NCBI GenBank assembly: GCA_044867425.1
Contig: JBIOUX010000105.1
Span: 1 to 48,899, forward strand
Source: CAWBJP01 sp044867425
Lineage (GTDB): Bacteria > Actinomycetota > Acidimicrobiia > IMCC26256 > BP-133
Length of the DNA stretch: 48,899 nt
Reading direction: 5' to 3'
The notes under the pieces were generated by a model. It was not told the DNA's origin, made no database searches, and saw only the letters and a list, made by a program, of their open reading frames with translations. The position numbers and the translations under genes were made by a program. Shown here in pieces: positions 1 to 7,728 of this stretch. Position 1 is the first letter of the stretch, and each line of letters starts with the position of its first letter.

Positions 1-718
1 GGTGGCACTCAGCCGGGTTGGCGCCGATGACCAGGATGACGTCGGAGTTCTTGAAGTCCCGCCAGTGATTGGTCATGGCCCCTCGGCCGAAGGAGGCGGC
101 CAAACTGGCCACCGTGGGGCCGTGTCAAACGCGTGCCTGTTGTTCGAGGTACACGCACCCCAGGGCGCGGAACATCTTGGTTGTGAAGTAGCCCTCCTCC
201 GAGGTGATGGTGGCGCCGCCCACGAAGCCGAAGCCCTCGTTGCGGTTCACCTCCAGGCCGGCGGCGTCGCGCAGGACCAGCTTCTTGTCCCGGCTGTCCT
301 TCATGAGCCGGGCCACCCGGTCGAGGGCCTTGTCCCAGCTGATGTCCTCCCACTCGCTCGACCCCGGCTTGCGATAGCGGGGGGTCAGCACCCGGTTCTG
401 GTTGACGGCCAGCTGGAGGGTGGAGGCGCCCTTGGGGCAGAGCGTCCCGCCGTTGACGGGGCTGTCGGGGTCGCCCTCGATGTGGACCAGGGTGGGCTTG
501 ACGTTGGCGGCCCCGTCTCCCGCCCGATAGGCGATCATCGAGCAGCCCACGGCGCAGTAGGGGCAGATGGTGCGGACTTCGGTGGCGCGGGCGATCTTGA
601 GCTGGGTCGTCTCCGCCATGGCGGGCTCCAGGTCGAACCCGAAGGTGCCCCAACTGACGGCGGCGCCGGTGGCCGCCGAGGCCTTGAAGAATTGACGCCG
701 AGTCAGCTCCACGGCCAC
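1..718 (-). CDS. fdnG/fdoG-like: Formate dehydrogenase alpha subunit, selenocysteine-containing, TAT-exported (partial, C-terminus beyond the window)
   Basis: Molybdopterin subunit of a membrane-associated respiratory formate dehydrogenase, oxidising formate to CO2. Only the first 239 residues of a roughly 1000-residue family lie here. A twin-arginine signal (R7-R8 in TRRQFFKAS) predicts TAT export. C52, C55, C59 and C94 form the [4Fe-4S] motif (ICPYCAVGCS...LCPKG). An in-frame TGA at 127-125 follows L-E-Q-Q-A-R-V, and the frame continues with H-G-P-T-V-A-S-L-A and then G-R-G-A-M-T-N-H-W to the edge. This is the exact context of selenocysteine in E. coli FdnG/FdoG, so residue 198 is read as Sec and not as a stop. 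The start is GTG 718; GTG 712 is an alternative with better spacing from the GGGGG ribosome-binding run. Automated callers will probably truncate the gene at 125. The partner beta and gamma subunits would lie to the left. Confidence 0.93.
95..127 (-). promoter_or_regulatory. Bacterial SECIS element at the Sec codon
   Basis: Immediately after the TGA (127-125) the mRNA can form a hairpin at 113-95: GGTGGCC, loop AGTTT, GGCCGCC (7 bp with one G-T pair). There are 18 nt between the TGA and the loop, within the 16-37 nt usually allowed for bacterial SECIS elements, and the loop carries a G-U as SelB-recognised loops do. It lies within codons that also encode the conserved peptide, as is normal in bacteria. 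The structure was drawn by hand and not folded computationally. Confidence 0.75.
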
Positions 719-797
719 ATCCCCCTGTGATCTGCGGTTTCAGCTCGTTTTGCAACTGTACTGCCACCATAAGTGCCCACTGACAGACAGCGCCAGA

Positions 798-1589
798 TCA
801 GGTGGCGGGGGCGGCGAGCTGGACCACGGAGAAGGCCGCCCCCTGGGGGTCGGCCAGGGTGGCGAAGCGGCCGACGTCGGGGAGGTCCATGGCCGGCTGG
901 AGGATCGAGGCCCCGAGGCCGGTGGCGGCGGTGATGGTGTGATCGGCGTCCTCCACGGCGAAGTACACGTTCCACTGGGGGGTCACGGCTGCCATCTCCA
1001 TCATCCCGGCGACGGCCCGCTCGCCGGTGATGAACTCGGTGTAGGTCATGGGGCCCATCTGGCTGGTTCTCGAGCTCCAGCCGAGCACGGCGGCGTAGAA
1101 GGCGGCGGCCCGTTCCCGGTTTCCGGTGATGAGCTCGTTCCAGCACAGGGCGCCCGGTTCGTTGATCACCCCGGCGCCCACGTGCCCCATGGACTGCCAC
1201 AGGGCGACGACGGCGCCGGCGGGGTCGGCCACCACGGCCATGCGCCCCACGTTCTGGGGGGCACCCTCGGACCCGGGATCGAGCACGTCGAAGGGTGGGG
1301 CGATGACCGTGCCCCCCGCCGGTTCGACCCGCGCCGCGGCGGCGTCGACTTCGTCGACCGTGACGTAGGTGTTCCAGCGGGGCGGGCCCTGCTCGGGGCC
1401 CATGGCGTAGAGAGCGGCGACGTCCCGGCCGCCCATGCGCAGCATGCGGTAACCGCCGGTCTCCTCGCCCTGGTCGTCCGCCGTCCAGCCGAAGAGAGCG
1501 GTGTAGAAGGCCTCGGCGGCGTCGGCGTCGCTGGTGGCCAGATCGACCCACGACGGGGTACCGGGGGCGTGCTCGGTGACCTCGCTCAT
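798..1589 (-). CDS. VOC-family (glyoxalase/bleomycin-resistance fold) protein with two domains
   Basis: 263 residues made of two vicinal-oxygen-chelate modules. The first runs from P-S-W-V-D-L-A-T-S-D near residue 12 through F-Y-T-A-L-F-G-W. The second starts near L-C-W-N-E-L-I-T and again has F-Y-A-A-V-L-G-W. Such two-module proteins are common in actinobacteria and are usually annotated only as glyoxalase or hydroxylase-like; the substrate cannot be deduced. No signal peptide is visible, so it is probably cytoplasmic. The ATG at 1589 has a good GAGGAG ribosome-binding site. It is transcribed alone, with the fdh promoter region on one side and a 121-bp spacer on the other. Confidence 0.85.
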   Translation of the reverse strand: MSEVTEHAPGTPSWVDLATSDADAAEAFYTALFGWTADDQGEETGGYRMLRMGGRDVAALYAMGPEQGPPRWNTYVTVDEVDAAAARVEPAGGTVIAPPFDVLDPGSEGAPQNVGRMAVVADPAGAVVALWQSMGHVGAGVINEPGALCWNELITGNRERAAAFYAAVLGWSSRTSQMGPMTYTEFITGERAVAGMMEMAAVTPQWNVYFAVEDADHTITAATGLGASILQPAMDLPDVGRFATLADPQGAAFSVVQLAAPAT

Positions 1590-1710
1590 GGGCGGCGCTC
1601 CTCGGGAGCTGGAGTTCCCGGATCGTACTTTGCCCCCGGCGCGTTCCGCCCTTGCCCGTTATCCACCGTTCAGATTCCAGCCGGGCCCGGGCCGGCCGGC
1701 TGCGGAGCGC

Positions 1711-2562
1711 CTACCAGCCGGCCAGGCGGGCCACGACGCCGTAGTCGGCGTCGCCGCCGTAGCGGTCCCGGGCGTCCTCGAACCGGGCCCGGGCCAGGTC
1801 CAGGACGGGCGCTTCGACACCCAGGGCCTCGGCCACCTCGGTGGCGATCCGCAGGTCCTTGGCCATGTGGGCGATCTTGAAACCGGCTTCGAAATCCCCG
1901 ACCAGAACCTTGCGGGGCATGAGGTTGGCGAGCTGCCAGTTGGCTCCCGTCCCGCCGCCGACCGCCTCGACGACCAGGTGCGGGTCCACGCCCGCGGCCC
2001 GGGCCATGGCCAGCGCCTCGGCGGAGGCGGCGGCGCCCACCGCCCCCAGGTAGTTGTTGGCCAGCTTCACCACCAGGCCGGCGCCCACATCGCCGCAGTG
2101 CATGAGCTTGGCCGGGTCGCCGATGGCCTCGAGCACCGGCCGGGCCCGCTCGAAGGCGTCGGGCGAGCCACCCACCCAGATGGCCAGGCTCCCCGCCTCG
2201 GCGCCCACCGGCCCGCCGGAGACTGGACAGTCGAGGTAGTCGACGCCCACCTTGGCCGCCTCGTCGGCCAGGCGCCGGGCCGTCTCCGGCGAGATGGTCG
2301 ACATCTCGACGATGACGGCGTGAAAGGGGGCCGTCTCGAGCATGGAAGCGACGACCGCCTCCACCTCGGGCGAGTCGGGCACGATCGAGCAGATGACGTC
2401 GGCCTCTTCGGCCGCCCGGGCCGGCGAGTCGACCACGGTCCAGCCCGTGTCCGCCAGGCGCTCCGGCGAGCGCGACGACACCACCACGTCGTGGCCGGCG
2501 TCCAGCAGGTTGCGCACCATGTGCGCCCCCATCAGCCCGGCACCGACGAACCCGACCCGCAT
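1711..2562 (-). CDS. NAD(P)-dependent oxidoreductase, 3-hydroxyisobutyrate dehydrogenase family
   Basis: 283-residue beta-hydroxyacid dehydrogenase, the normal family length. The N-terminus is the Rossmann signature G-F-V-G-A-G-L-M-G. The substrate motif D-C-P-V-S-G-G-P-V-G-A follows near residue 115, and the catalytic lysine lies in V-V-K-L-A-N-N-Y-L-G. The family includes 3-hydroxyisobutyrate, tartronate-semialdehyde and glyoxylate reductases; which one this is cannot be told from sequence alone. The ATG at 2562 lacks an obvious Shine-Dalgarno. The upstream neighbour on the same strand ends at 2613, so the two could be co-transcribed, but their contents are unrelated. Confidence 0.88.
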   Translation of the reverse strand: MRVGFVGAGLMGAHMVRNLLDAGHDVVVSSRSPERLADTGWTVVDSPARAAEEADVICSIVPDSPEVEAVVASMLETAPFHAVIVEMSTISPETARRLADEAAKVGVDYLDCPVSGGPVGAEAGSLAIWVGGSPDAFERARPVLEAIGDPAKLMHCGDVGAGLVVKLANNYLGAVGAAASAEALAMARAAGVDPHLVVEAVGGGTGANWQLANLMPRKVLVGDFEAGFKIAHMAKDLRIATEVAEALGVEAPVLDLARARFEDARDRYGGDADYGVVARLAGW

Positions 2563-2612
2563 ATGGCGCCCGAGTCTACGAGCCGTCAGATCAGTCTTCT
2601 TTCATCAAACAG

Positions 2613-4346
2613 TCACACCGCGTCGACGAGGGCCTCTTGGCCCTGCCTCTGTGCTTCGAGGCGAAGGGCGTCAGGCCAGGTGGCGACGAATTCGCTCATC
2701 TCGCGATCCCAAGGGCAGACGGCCTCGATGAACGAGTTGGCGATCAGATGGTGGATCTCCTCATCGCCGGACCCGACGCCGGCAGCCAGGAAGTGAAGGC
2801 ACCGGTTCACGAGGGGCGTGTCAGCAGTCCGGCGGGCGTTGAGCACGAAGCTCGTGAAGGTGTCGAACAGCGTGACGAGCAGAACCTCCTCGAAGTCCTC
2901 AAGATGCTCGACGAAGAGGGGCGAGAATTCCGGGATCGCTTCGAGCAGTCGCTCGTGAAGCGTGGGACATGTCCACGACGCCGCCCGTCGGGCGACGCCC
3001 CACGTCCGGCCCCGGCGGCGCAGCTCGGGATAGAGGATGGCGTCGACGGTCATTCCGAGATCGAACGATTCGCCTTCGCCGAGCGAGCGGCAGGTGGCAG
3101 GGTCGATCGTGAGGCCGTCACGCTGGTTTCGCTCTTCGATGTTCGGACCAGTGACGGGTTTCAGGGGTGGAGCCTGTCCAACCATTCGGCCGTCCGGCCG
3201 GATGAAGGTGAACTCCGCGTCGCCCGAGACTGTGATCCGGTAGCCCTCCTCATGCACGAGACGGTGGTGACGACGGCAGAGCAACACCAGATTCAGCAGC
3301 TTGGTCTCGCCGTCCTGTAACCAGTGCACGATGTGATGCGCATCGACGAAGCGACGATTGGAGCACCCCGGGAACCGACAACCGCCGTCCCGTACCCGCA
3401 ACGCCCGGCGGAGTGCTGGTGGGACTCTTCGGGTCTTCCGGCCGACGTTGAGAGGGGTGTCCTGCTGGCGCTCGTGGATGACGGCGATCACCTCGGCGTC
3501 GCAGCTCAACCGGCGCCCGGTCTCGGGTGGGACGGTCGGCCCGTTCTCCAGGTAGCAGCGGCCGTCAGGTTCGTTGCCGGCGAGTACGTGGGCGTCGACG
3601 TGGAGGACGACCTGGCAGGGAGCATCCCCCCGGTCGTCGCGCTCCACGGCGGAGAGTGCCAACTGGGCCGCCCCCACCAGCGCTTCCGCGTTGCGAGCGG
3701 CCGCCGGAGGCGTTTCCGCGGAAACGCCTGCCGCCGGCGCGGCATCTGGGATCTCCTTCGGTCGCCCCGCCTCCAGGGCGGCGAAAACCAGGGCTCCGTC
3801 TTCGGGAGAGAGCCGGGCCGAAAGCACGAAGGAACCGTCGTCGTCCCAGTACCACCGGGCCTGCCTGGCCTTGTGCCGTTCGTTGGCCTCCACCAGCTCC
3901 TCTTGGAGCTGTGCCTTGCGGTACGTACGCACAATGCGCTCCAACTGCGAGGCGGTCGCCGTCCGGGCGATGTCAACCAGCTCCGGCTCATTGGCGTTGT
4001 TGGCGACACGGGTGAGGGCGCGGACCTTGGCATAGCTCAACTCGCCCTGAGAGAACGCCGCGGTGATGAGCGGGAGCTCCACCAGTCGGCGGGCCACCCG
4101 CACCCTCTCCCGGGCCGCACTGGGCGCGACCCCGCAACGCCACGACAGCCAGTGGGCGCAGCTCTGGAGTCCCCACGGCGACCATGCCTCCCGCCGGTCG
4201 AACTCACCGATCATCAACAGCCAGCGGCACTCGGCCGCCCACAGGTGACCCGCCAGCTCGCAGATCTCGGCTTCCAGCCGCTCGAGCGGCACCGCCGCCA
4301 CGTCGCCCGCCGGGTCACCGGAAAGCGCGCCGTTGCGCTCCTCCAT
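2613..4346 (-). CDS. DUF222/HNH endonuclease-domain protein with an extra C-terminal domain
   Basis: 577 residues from ATG 4346, the start nearest the DUF222 domain; an in-frame upstream start at 4493 would invade the divergent lipoprotein gene. Residues about 20-300 are a DUF222 helical domain. Residues 318-368 are an HNH nuclease with C323 and C328 (C-x4-C), D-A-H-H-I, L-L-N and R-R-H-H-R-L-V-H. Most relatives end about 60-100 residues after HNH. Here a further unit of about 115 residues (463-577; nt 2616-2960) follows, containing L-E-A-I-P-E-F-S-P-L-F-V-E-H-L and G-D-E-E-I-H-H-L-I-A-N-S-F-I-E. From memory it resembles small stand-alone DUF7674-type proteins. The gene looks less GC-rich than its neighbours, consistent with mobility. 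Multi-copy DUF222-HNH genes are typical of actinobacteria and their role is unsettled. Confidence 0.88.
   Translation of the reverse strand: MEERNGALSGDPAGDVAAVPLERLEAEICELAGHLWAAECRWLLMIGEFDRREAWSPWGLQSCAHWLSWRCGVAPSAARERVRVARRLVELPLITAAFSQGELSYAKVRALTRVANNANEPELVDIARTATASQLERIVRTYRKAQLQEELVEANERHKARQARWYWDDDGSFVLSARLSPEDGALVFAALEAGRPKEIPDAAPAAGVSAETPPAAARNAEALVGAAQLALSAVERDDRGDAPCQVVLHVDAHVLAGNEPDGRCYLENGPTVPPETGRRLSCDAEVIAVIHERQQDTPLNVGRKTRRVPPALRRALRVRDGGCRFPGCSNRRFVDAHHIVHWLQDGETKLLNLVLLCRRHHRLVHEEGYRITVSGDAEFTFIRPDGRMVGQAPPLKPVTGPNIEERNQRDGLTIDPATCRSLGEGESFDLGMTVDAILYPELRRRGRTWGVARRAASWTCPTLHERLLEAIPEFSPLFVEHLEDFEEVLLVTLFDTFTSFVLNARRTADTPLVNRCLHFLAAGVGSGDEEIHHLIANSFIEAVCPWDREMSEFVATWPDALRLEAQRQGQEALVDAV
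3708..3729. repeat. Perfect 22-bp palindrome inside the DUF222-HNH gene
   Basis: Two 11-base arms, AGGCGTTTCCG and CGGAAACGCCT, meet with no spacer. It lies in the variable linker between DUF222 and HNH and encodes G-V-S-A-E-T-P. The core GTTTCCGCGGAAAC is close to the parS consensus core GTTTCACGTGAAAC, differing in the central bases. Confidence 0.85.
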
Positions 4347-4421
4347 GTCCGCCTCCAAGGTTGAGCCGATGTGCGTCGATCGTACGGACCGGGTGAGACA
4401 TCTAAGGTCCCTGACTCGGTG

Positions 4422-5810
4422 ATGGGAAAGCATCGAATCCTGGCCGCGCTGTTGGTGCTGACGCTCACGGCACTGGGGTGCTCGGGGAGCCAAGACAAGG
4501 ATCGGCGCGCTGGCGGACAGGGCACCGCCGGGAACACGGGCGGCGCCAATGGCTCATCCGGCGTGGGGGACGGCGGCGCGGCCCAGCCGGGTCAGGAGAC
4601 GGGAACAGCGGGCGGCGGTGCGGGCACGGGGACCTCCGGGGGATCCGCCGGGGGTGGGGGCACGACAGGGACAGGGAACTCCGGCGGGGGCGGCCAGGCG
4701 GCACCCCAGCCGAAGCGGCCGCCGGGGTGGCGGCTCATCGCCAAGGCGCCCATCAAGGGGCGCCACTCGCACAGCGCGGTGTGGACGGGCAAGGAGATGA
4801 TCGTCTGGGGCGGCGCCGAACGGGCGGGCAACGCCCCCATCTACCTCGAGGACGGCGCCGCCTACGACCCGGCGGCCGACCGGTGGCGCAAGCTGCCGGA
4901 GAGTCCCCTCGGGCCCCGGGCCGACCACTTCGCCGCCTGGACGGGGACGGAGATGCTCATCTGGGGCGGCAACCCCGGCACGAAGACGGCCTTCGGCAAC
5001 AACGAGTTCGGCGACGGCGCCGCCTACGACCCGGCGGCGGACAAGTGGCGGCCCATGGCCAGGTTCCCCCTCGCCGCCCGCTTCTCCGCTCGGGCGGTGT
5101 GGTCGGGGAAGGTCCTGGTGGTCTGGGGCGGGGTCCGGGCGGAGGACGGCGAGGACGCGCCGCCACTGGCCGACGGCGCCGCCTACGACCCTGAGGCCGA
5201 CCGCTGGAGCGTCCTGCCCGAGTCGCCCCTCGCCGGTCGCCTGTCCCCGCTGGCCGCCGCCATCGACGGCGACGTTCTCATCTCCTGGGGCTTCAACCGC
5301 GATCCGGGGCAGGCGGTCGACGGGGCCCGCTTCGACCCGGAGGCCAAGAGCTGGGCCAAGGTGGCCCCGGTCCCGTCCACCGAGTCCGCCTGGTGCTTCG
5401 ACCTGGCCGGCTGCGTCGGGGTCGACGCCGGCTCCCGGGTGGTCTTCGCCGGCGAGGGCCTCGTCTACGACACCCCGGCCGACCGGTGGGCCGCCGTGGC
5501 CCCGAGCCCCATGGCCGATCCCTTCCGCGACGGGAAGGCCATGGCCTGGACGGGGAACCGGGTCGTGCTCTGGGGTGGCGGGCGGTACACCGGCGACGCC
5601 GAGGCGCCACCGACCGAGGTGCTCGCCGACCCCGCCGGGATGGCCTACGACCCGGCCACCGATGGCTGGACCTCCCTCCCGCCTGCGCCCATCGCGGCTC
5701 GGGCCCGCACCCGCGGCGTGTGGACGGGCGCCGAGCTCGTCGTCTGGGGCGGCGAAGGCGATGACAAGGAGCGGGTCCAGCACGCCGACGGCGCCGCTTG
5801 GACGCCGTAA
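4422..5810 (+). CDS. Kelch-like beta-propeller lipoprotein
   Basis: 462 residues. ATG 4422 is chosen because it puts a lipoprotein signal at the N-terminus: M-G-K-H-R then a hydrophobic stretch ending L-T-A-L-G-C. A Gly/Ser/Thr-rich linker of about 90 residues follows. Then come about seven Kelch-type blades, each with W-T-G-x-E-M/V-x-x-W-G-G and D-G-A-A-Y-D-P-A-A-D-R-W-x-x-L. It should be anchored outside the membrane. Such propellers bind sugars or proteins, but nothing here shows the ligand. The divergent HNH gene starts 75 bp away, so the two share a short promoter region. Confidence 0.85.
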   Translation: MGKHRILAALLVLTLTALGCSGSQDKDRRAGGQGTAGNTGGANGSSGVGDGGAAQPGQETGTAGGGAGTGTSGGSAGGGGTTGTGNSGGGGQAAPQPKRPPGWRLIAKAPIKGRHSHSAVWTGKEMIVWGGAERAGNAPIYLEDGAAYDPAADRWRKLPESPLGPRADHFAAWTGTEMLIWGGNPGTKTAFGNNEFGDGAAYDPAADKWRPMARFPLAARFSARAVWSGKVLVVWGGVRAEDGEDAPPLADGAAYDPEADRWSVLPESPLAGRLSPLAAAIDGDVLISWGFNRDPGQAVDGARFDPEAKSWAKVAPVPSTESAWCFDLAGCVGVDAGSRVVFAGEGLVYDTPADRWAAVAPSPMADPFRDGKAMAWTGNRVVLWGGGRYTGDAEAPPTEVLADPAGMAYDPATDGWTSLPPAPIAARARTRGVWTGAELVVWGGEGDDKERVQHADGAAWTP

Positions 5811-5819
5811 CGGGACCTC

Positions 5820-5861
5820 CGGCGTTCATGCGCAACGCACGTGTGTTGCAGAGGAACGCCG
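5820..5861 (+). terminator. Stem-loop downstream of the Kelch lipoprotein gene
   Basis: Outer arms CGGCGTTC and GAACGCCG (8 bp) enclose a 4x4 internal loop and an inner imperfect palindrome at 5832-5849 centred on CACGTG, with arms GCAAC and GTTGC. It starts 10 bp after the stop codon, which suits a terminator, but no T-run follows. It could instead be an operator for the next gene. Confidence 0.45.
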
Positions 5862-5950
5862 CCTGAGTCGACGTCGACGACCCGTTGTGTATGTCCGGGG
5901 CAATTGTTAGTGTCGATGCAATTGGTGACGTCGTGCTTGGAGTGGGCAGG

Positions 5951-6829
5951 GTGGAGATTCGGGCGTTCAGCCGGTGGCTCATCGCCGGGGCGGCGATCGC
6001 GGCCATGGCCGTGCCGCCCCCGGCGGCGCGGGCCGACCGGGGGCAGAAGCAGCACACCGAGTTCGACCGCCACCGGTTCCGCCACCCGGTCGCCATCGAC
6101 AACCGCTGGCTGCCGCTGGTCCCGGGGACCGAGTTCGTCCTCGAGGGCCGGCTCAAGGTTCCCGAGGGCGACATCCCCCATCGGGTGGTGTTCATCGTCA
6201 CCGACCTGACCAAGGTGATCGACGGCGTGCGGGCGCTGGTGATCTGGGACCGGGACTTCAACTACGACCAGCTCCAGGAGGAGGAGCTCGCCTTCGAGGC
6301 CCAGGACGACGACGGCACCGTGTGGAACCTGGGCGAGTACCCCGAGGAGTACGAGGACGGGGAGTTCCTGGGCGCGCCCAGCACCTGGCTCTCCGGCCGG
6401 GCCGGGGCCGTAGCGGGGATCGCCATGCAGGCGGACCCACAGGTGGGAACCCCCCACTACCTCCAGGGCTTCGCCCCCGAGATCGACTTCCAGGACAACG
6501 CCCGGGTGGACCGGGCCCACCAGAAGACCTGCGTGCCGGCCGGCTGCTTCACCGACGTCCTGGTCATCGACGAGTGGAACCCGCTCGAACAACCCCAGGA
6601 CGGTCACCAGTTCAAGTACCACGCCCCCGGAGTGGGCATCGTCCGCATCGACTCCAGGGGCGGCGACGTCCAGGAGCAGCTGACCCTGCGCCAACTGCGC
6701 CACCTGAGCCCGCCCGAGATGGCCAAGGCCCGCCGGCGAGCTCTGGAACTCGACCGCCGGGCCTACGACATGGCCCGGCGGGTGTACCGGGGCACGCCGC
6801 CGGCGGAGCCGCTGATCAGGGGGAGATGA
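5951..6829 (+). CDS. Secreted protein of unknown function (tandem paralogue 1)
   Basis: 292 residues from GTG 5951, chosen because GGAG lies 8 nt upstream and the start gives a compact signal peptide (R-A-F-S-R-W-L-I-A-G-A-A-I-A-A-M-A, cleavage near A-R-A). The mature part contains D-N-R-W-L-P-L-V-P-G-T-E-F-V, W-D-R-D-F-N-Y, A-Q-D-D-D-G-T-V-W-N-L-G-E-Y-P-E-E, a K-T-C-V-P-A-G-C pair that could form a disulfide, and V-I-D-E-W-N-P-L-E-Q. I do not recognise the family. The acidic strand-like segments suggest an extracellular beta-rich fold. It is followed at once by a close paralogue. Confidence 0.8.
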   Translation: MEIRAFSRWLIAGAAIAAMAVPPPAARADRGQKQHTEFDRHRFRHPVAIDNRWLPLVPGTEFVLEGRLKVPEGDIPHRVVFIVTDLTKVIDGVRALVIWDRDFNYDQLQEEELAFEAQDDDGTVWNLGEYPEEYEDGEFLGAPSTWLSGRAGAVAGIAMQADPQVGTPHYLQGFAPEIDFQDNARVDRAHQKTCVPAGCFTDVLVIDEWNPLEQPQDGHQFKYHAPGVGIVRIDSRGGDVQEQLTLRQLRHLSPPEMAKARRRALELDRRAYDMARRVYRGTPPAEPLIRGR

Positions 6830-6837
6830 GGGAGACC

Positions 6838-7701
6838 ATGCGAGTGCTACGCGTTTGCCTGATGACCATCGCCGTCATCCAGACACTGGTGACCCCCGCC
6901 TCGGCCCGGGAACCGCGCTCCGGGGACGACCGTAGGTTCGACCCCAGCCGGTTCCCCGACCCGGTCGCCGTCGACAACCAGTGGCTCCCGCTCGTGCCCG
7001 GGACCCAGTTCGTCCTCGACGGTGACATCACCGACCCGGACGGGGTGACACCCCACCGGGTGGTGCTGACGGTCAGCGACGTCACCAAGGTGATCGACGG
7101 GGTGAGCACCCTGGTGCTCTGGGACCGGGACGTGAGCGACGGGGAACTCGAAGAGGAAGAGCTCGCCTTCGTGGCCCAGGACGACAACGGCACGGTGTGG
7201 AACCTGGGCGAGTACCCGGAGGAGCACGAGAACGGCAAGTTCCTGGGCGCCCCGAGCACCTGGATCTCGGGCCAGGCCGGCGCCGAAGCGGGGATCGCCA
7301 TGCTGGCCAGGCCCGAGGCCGGGACGCCCGACTACCGCCAGGGCTACGCCCCCGACATCGACTTCGAGGACCGGGCGCAGGTCGAGAAGACCGGCCAGAA
7401 GACCTGTGTGCCGGCCGGCTGCTACCGGAACGTCCTGGTCATCGACGAGTGGAACCCGCTCGAGCAGCCCCAGGACGGCCACCAGCTCAAGTACCACGCC
7501 CCCGGCGTGGGCACGGTTCGCGTCCAGGCCCGAGGCGGCGAGGACCAGGAGAACCTCAAGCTGGCCAAGGTCCGGAACCTGGGCGCCAAGGAGCTGGCCC
7601 AGGTGCGTGACCGGGTGCTGGAGCTGGACCGGCGGGCCTATAAGGTGGCGAAGAAGGTCTACGGCGACACGGCGCCGGCACAACCGCGGGGACGCAGCTA
7701 G
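6838..7701 (+). CDS. Secreted protein of unknown function (tandem paralogue 2)
   Basis: 287 residues from ATG 6838, with ATG 6826 overlapping the previous stop (ATGA) as an alternative. A signal peptide (M-R-V-L-R-V-C-L-M-T-I-A-V-I-Q) ends near A-S-A-R-E. Throughout the mature region it matches the preceding protein closely, sharing W-L-P-L-V-P-G-T, T-K-V-I-D-G-V, D-D-N-G-T-V-W-N-L-G-E-Y-P-E-E, K-T-C-V-P-A-G-C and D-E-W-N-P-L-E-Q-P-Q-D-G-H-Q. The two genes are 8-9 nt apart and surely co-transcribed. Both are about equally long and uninterrupted, so both are probably functional. Function unknown. Confidence 0.8.
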   Translation: MRVLRVCLMTIAVIQTLVTPASAREPRSGDDRRFDPSRFPDPVAVDNQWLPLVPGTQFVLDGDITDPDGVTPHRVVLTVSDVTKVIDGVSTLVLWDRDVSDGELEEEELAFVAQDDNGTVWNLGEYPEEHENGKFLGAPSTWISGQAGAEAGIAMLARPEAGTPDYRQGYAPDIDFEDRAQVEKTGQKTCVPAGCYRNVLVIDEWNPLEQPQDGHQLKYHAPGVGTVRVQARGGEDQENLKLAKVRNLGAKELAQVRDRVLELDRRAYKVAKKVYGDTAPAQPRGRS

Positions 7702-7728
7702 CACCCCTCGGCGCCATGGAGCCCCCAC

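Noticed and set aside
125..718. Formate dehydrogenase as a truncated pseudogene ending at TGA
   Set aside because: The TGA is at the known Sec position, the downstream frame is conserved, and a SECIS-like hairpin follows.
1590..1710. GC palindromes in the spacer after the VOC gene
   Set aside because: GGCCCGGGCC-type runs are expected in such GC-rich DNA and no stem with a T-run or operator-like spacing is seen.
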